Assembly: GCA_904502215.1 (NCBI GenBank)
Contig: CAJGDQ010000050.1
Location: 1 to 7,255, forward strand
DNA from: Clostridiaceae bacterium
GTDB lineage: Bacteria > Bacillota > Clostridia > Oscillospirales > Acutalibacteraceae
Direction: 5' to 3'
Length of the DNA stretch: 7,255 nt
Shown here: positions 6,653-7,255 of the stretch, one piece after another
Numbering within the stretch: the first letter of the stretch is position 1
Layout: each line of letters begins with the position of its first letter
Notes under the pieces: model-generated
The model's input: the letters and a program-made list of their open reading frames with translations, nothing else
What the model was told of the DNA's origin: nothing
Database searches by the model: none
Position numbers and translations under genes: made by a program

Positions 6653-6750
6653 GTCGAGTGGCTCGACACCCAATCCGTCCTAAAGTCTTGCACTAATCTA
6701 AAATTAGCGACTCGACCGAAAGGTTCGTATTTGAGTGCTGAAGTTCCACC
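6653..6750 (+). other. Structured tail between tRNA-Ala and its terminator, unknown role
   Basis: These 98 bases lie between the CCA end of tRNA-Ala and the next terminator and hold no credible coding frame. They begin with a perfect 6-bp hairpin GTCGAG-TGG-CTCGAC (6653-6667). A small ctaat/attag hairpin follows (6693-6707). Then comes GACC-GAAA-GGTT (6714-6725), a GNRA-type tetraloop hairpin, enclosed by a stem pairing 6707-6713 with 6733-6738 with one bulged base. GTCGAGT at 6653-6659 can alternatively pair with ACTCGAC at 6710-6716. It is probably co-transcribed with the tRNA. It does not fold as a second tRNA. It could be a small RNA, a trailer, or remnant sequence. Confidence 0.45.
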
Positions 6751-6786
6751 AAAAAGCAGACAAGCAATAGCTTGTCTGCTTTTTTT
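6751..6786. terminator. Terminator of the tRNA-Ala transcript, also facing the GNAT gene
   Basis: A perfect 15-bp stem pairs 6751-6765 with 6770-6784 around the 4-base loop AATA, with a T-run at 6780-6786. The A-run on the left arm gives five T's on the minus strand, so it can also end the converging acetyltransferase gene, whose stop codon (6785-6787) overlaps the right edge. Confidence 0.92.
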
Positions 6787-7255
6787 AATCCATACTATAC
6801 TCAAAATAAACTTTATCAAATTTTGTTTCACTCAAATACATAAAGGGATATTCGTTATCCTCATCGGGTTCGATTTGCTTGGCAAAATTTTTAAAACCGC
6901 CCTTTGGAATAAGATTTGGAAAACTATTATCCTTAGCGGTTGCTTTTATCAGTTTAAAACCAAATCTTTCATAAAAGGCTATTATATTTTCATTTACAGG
7001 GCGCAAAAACAAAATTTCTTCTCTTTCTATAACCCTTTTGAGAAGTTGGCTCATATAGCCCTTGCCCTCGTGTTCCTTTTTAGTTGCAACGGCAAAAATA
7101 TATTTCGCATTTTTGCCATCTATAACGCAAGGAAGCAAAAAAAGATAGCAAACTATTTCGCCCTTTTCTTCTATATACTCGATATTTTCCGAGCATTCTT
7201 CGAAAAGCTTTTTTGCGAAAACGCCATCATCCGAAAACCTCGATAAATATATATC
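6785..7255 (-). CDS. GNAT-family N-acetyltransferase, C-terminal part (5' end outside window)
   Basis: The frame is open to the window edge, giving 156 visible residues and a missing N-terminus. The acetyl-CoA binding core is recognisable: a beta strand YIFAVAT followed by EHEGKGYMSQLLKRV, the pyrophosphate loop and helix of GNAT motif A, then RPVNENIIAFYERFGFKLI, the motif B pattern in which FYERFGF is typical. The family transfers acetyl from acetyl-CoA to an amine on a small molecule, peptide or protein; the acceptor cannot be told. The visible N-terminal part contains a short-chain pattern of Glu and Lys with no membrane segment, so it is cytoplasmic. A TTG inside the frame at 7138 is not the start, because conserved-looking coding sequence continues upstream of it. 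It converges on the tRNA-Ala unit and shares its terminator. Confidence 0.88.
   Translation of the reverse strand, partial: DIYLSRFSDDGVFAKKLFEECSENIEYIEEKGEIVCYLFLLPCVIDGKNAKYIFAVATKKEHEGKGYMSQLLKRVIEREEILFLRPVNENIIAFYERFGFKLIKATAKDNSFPNLIPKGGFKNFAKQIEPDEDNEYPFMYLSETKFDKVYFEYSMD

Noticed and set aside
6690..6752. A second, decayed tRNA ending in TTCCACCA
   Set aside because: No matching 5' acceptor strand exists, and the GGTTCGTAT stretch lacks the conserved A of a T-loop.

Overview
The window is an AT-rich stretch of chromosome, most likely from a low-GC Gram-positive bacterium of the Clostridia type (Bacillota), possibly a gut commensal. This rests on strong purine-rich ribosome binding sites (GGAGG, AAAGGGG), near-consensus TTGACA/TATAAT promoters, compact hairpin-plus-T-run terminators, tRNA genes with encoded CCA ends, and a lipoprotein-type solute-binding protein. 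It is an inference from style; there is no taxonomic marker gene to name a species.

Layout. (1) 1-1272, + strand: a protein of at least 416 residues with no recognised family, a soluble N-terminal part and two membrane helices at the C-terminus, closed by a terminator that overlaps its stop codon. Its true start may lie before the window. (2) 1287-4410, - strand: a two-gene TRAP transporter operon of the TAXI class. A lipoprotein solute-binding subunit (4347-3361) is followed by a fused small/large membrane permease (3273-1324). The operon has a clear promoter, a hairpin between the genes and a terminator at the end. (3) 4474-5602, + strand: an integral-membrane acyltransferase of the acyltransferase-3 family, divergent from the TRAP operon, with its own promoter, and sharing a bidirectional terminator with the next gene. 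(4) 5601-6266, - strand: an isoprenylcysteine carboxyl methyltransferase-like membrane protein. (5) 6315-6466, - strand: tRNA-Gln(CUG) with promoter and terminator. (6) 6537-6786, + strand: tRNA-Ala(GGC) with promoter, a 98-nt structured tail of unknown role, and a terminator. (7) 6785-7255, - strand: the C-terminal 156 residues of a GNAT acetyltransferase that runs out of the window.

How the parts work together. Only the TRAP pair is an evident functional unit: the lipoprotein captures a solute outside the membrane and the permease imports it with an ion gradient. The substrate cannot be read from sequence. The other genes look like independent single-gene transcription units, nearly every one bounded by its own promoter or terminator. 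I see no mobile element, CRISPR array, phage gene or defence cassette. The items most worth a second look are the unrecognised two-helix protein at the left edge, the structured segment between tRNA-Ala and its terminator, the hairpin between the TRAP genes, and repeated short motifs in the divergent promoter region.
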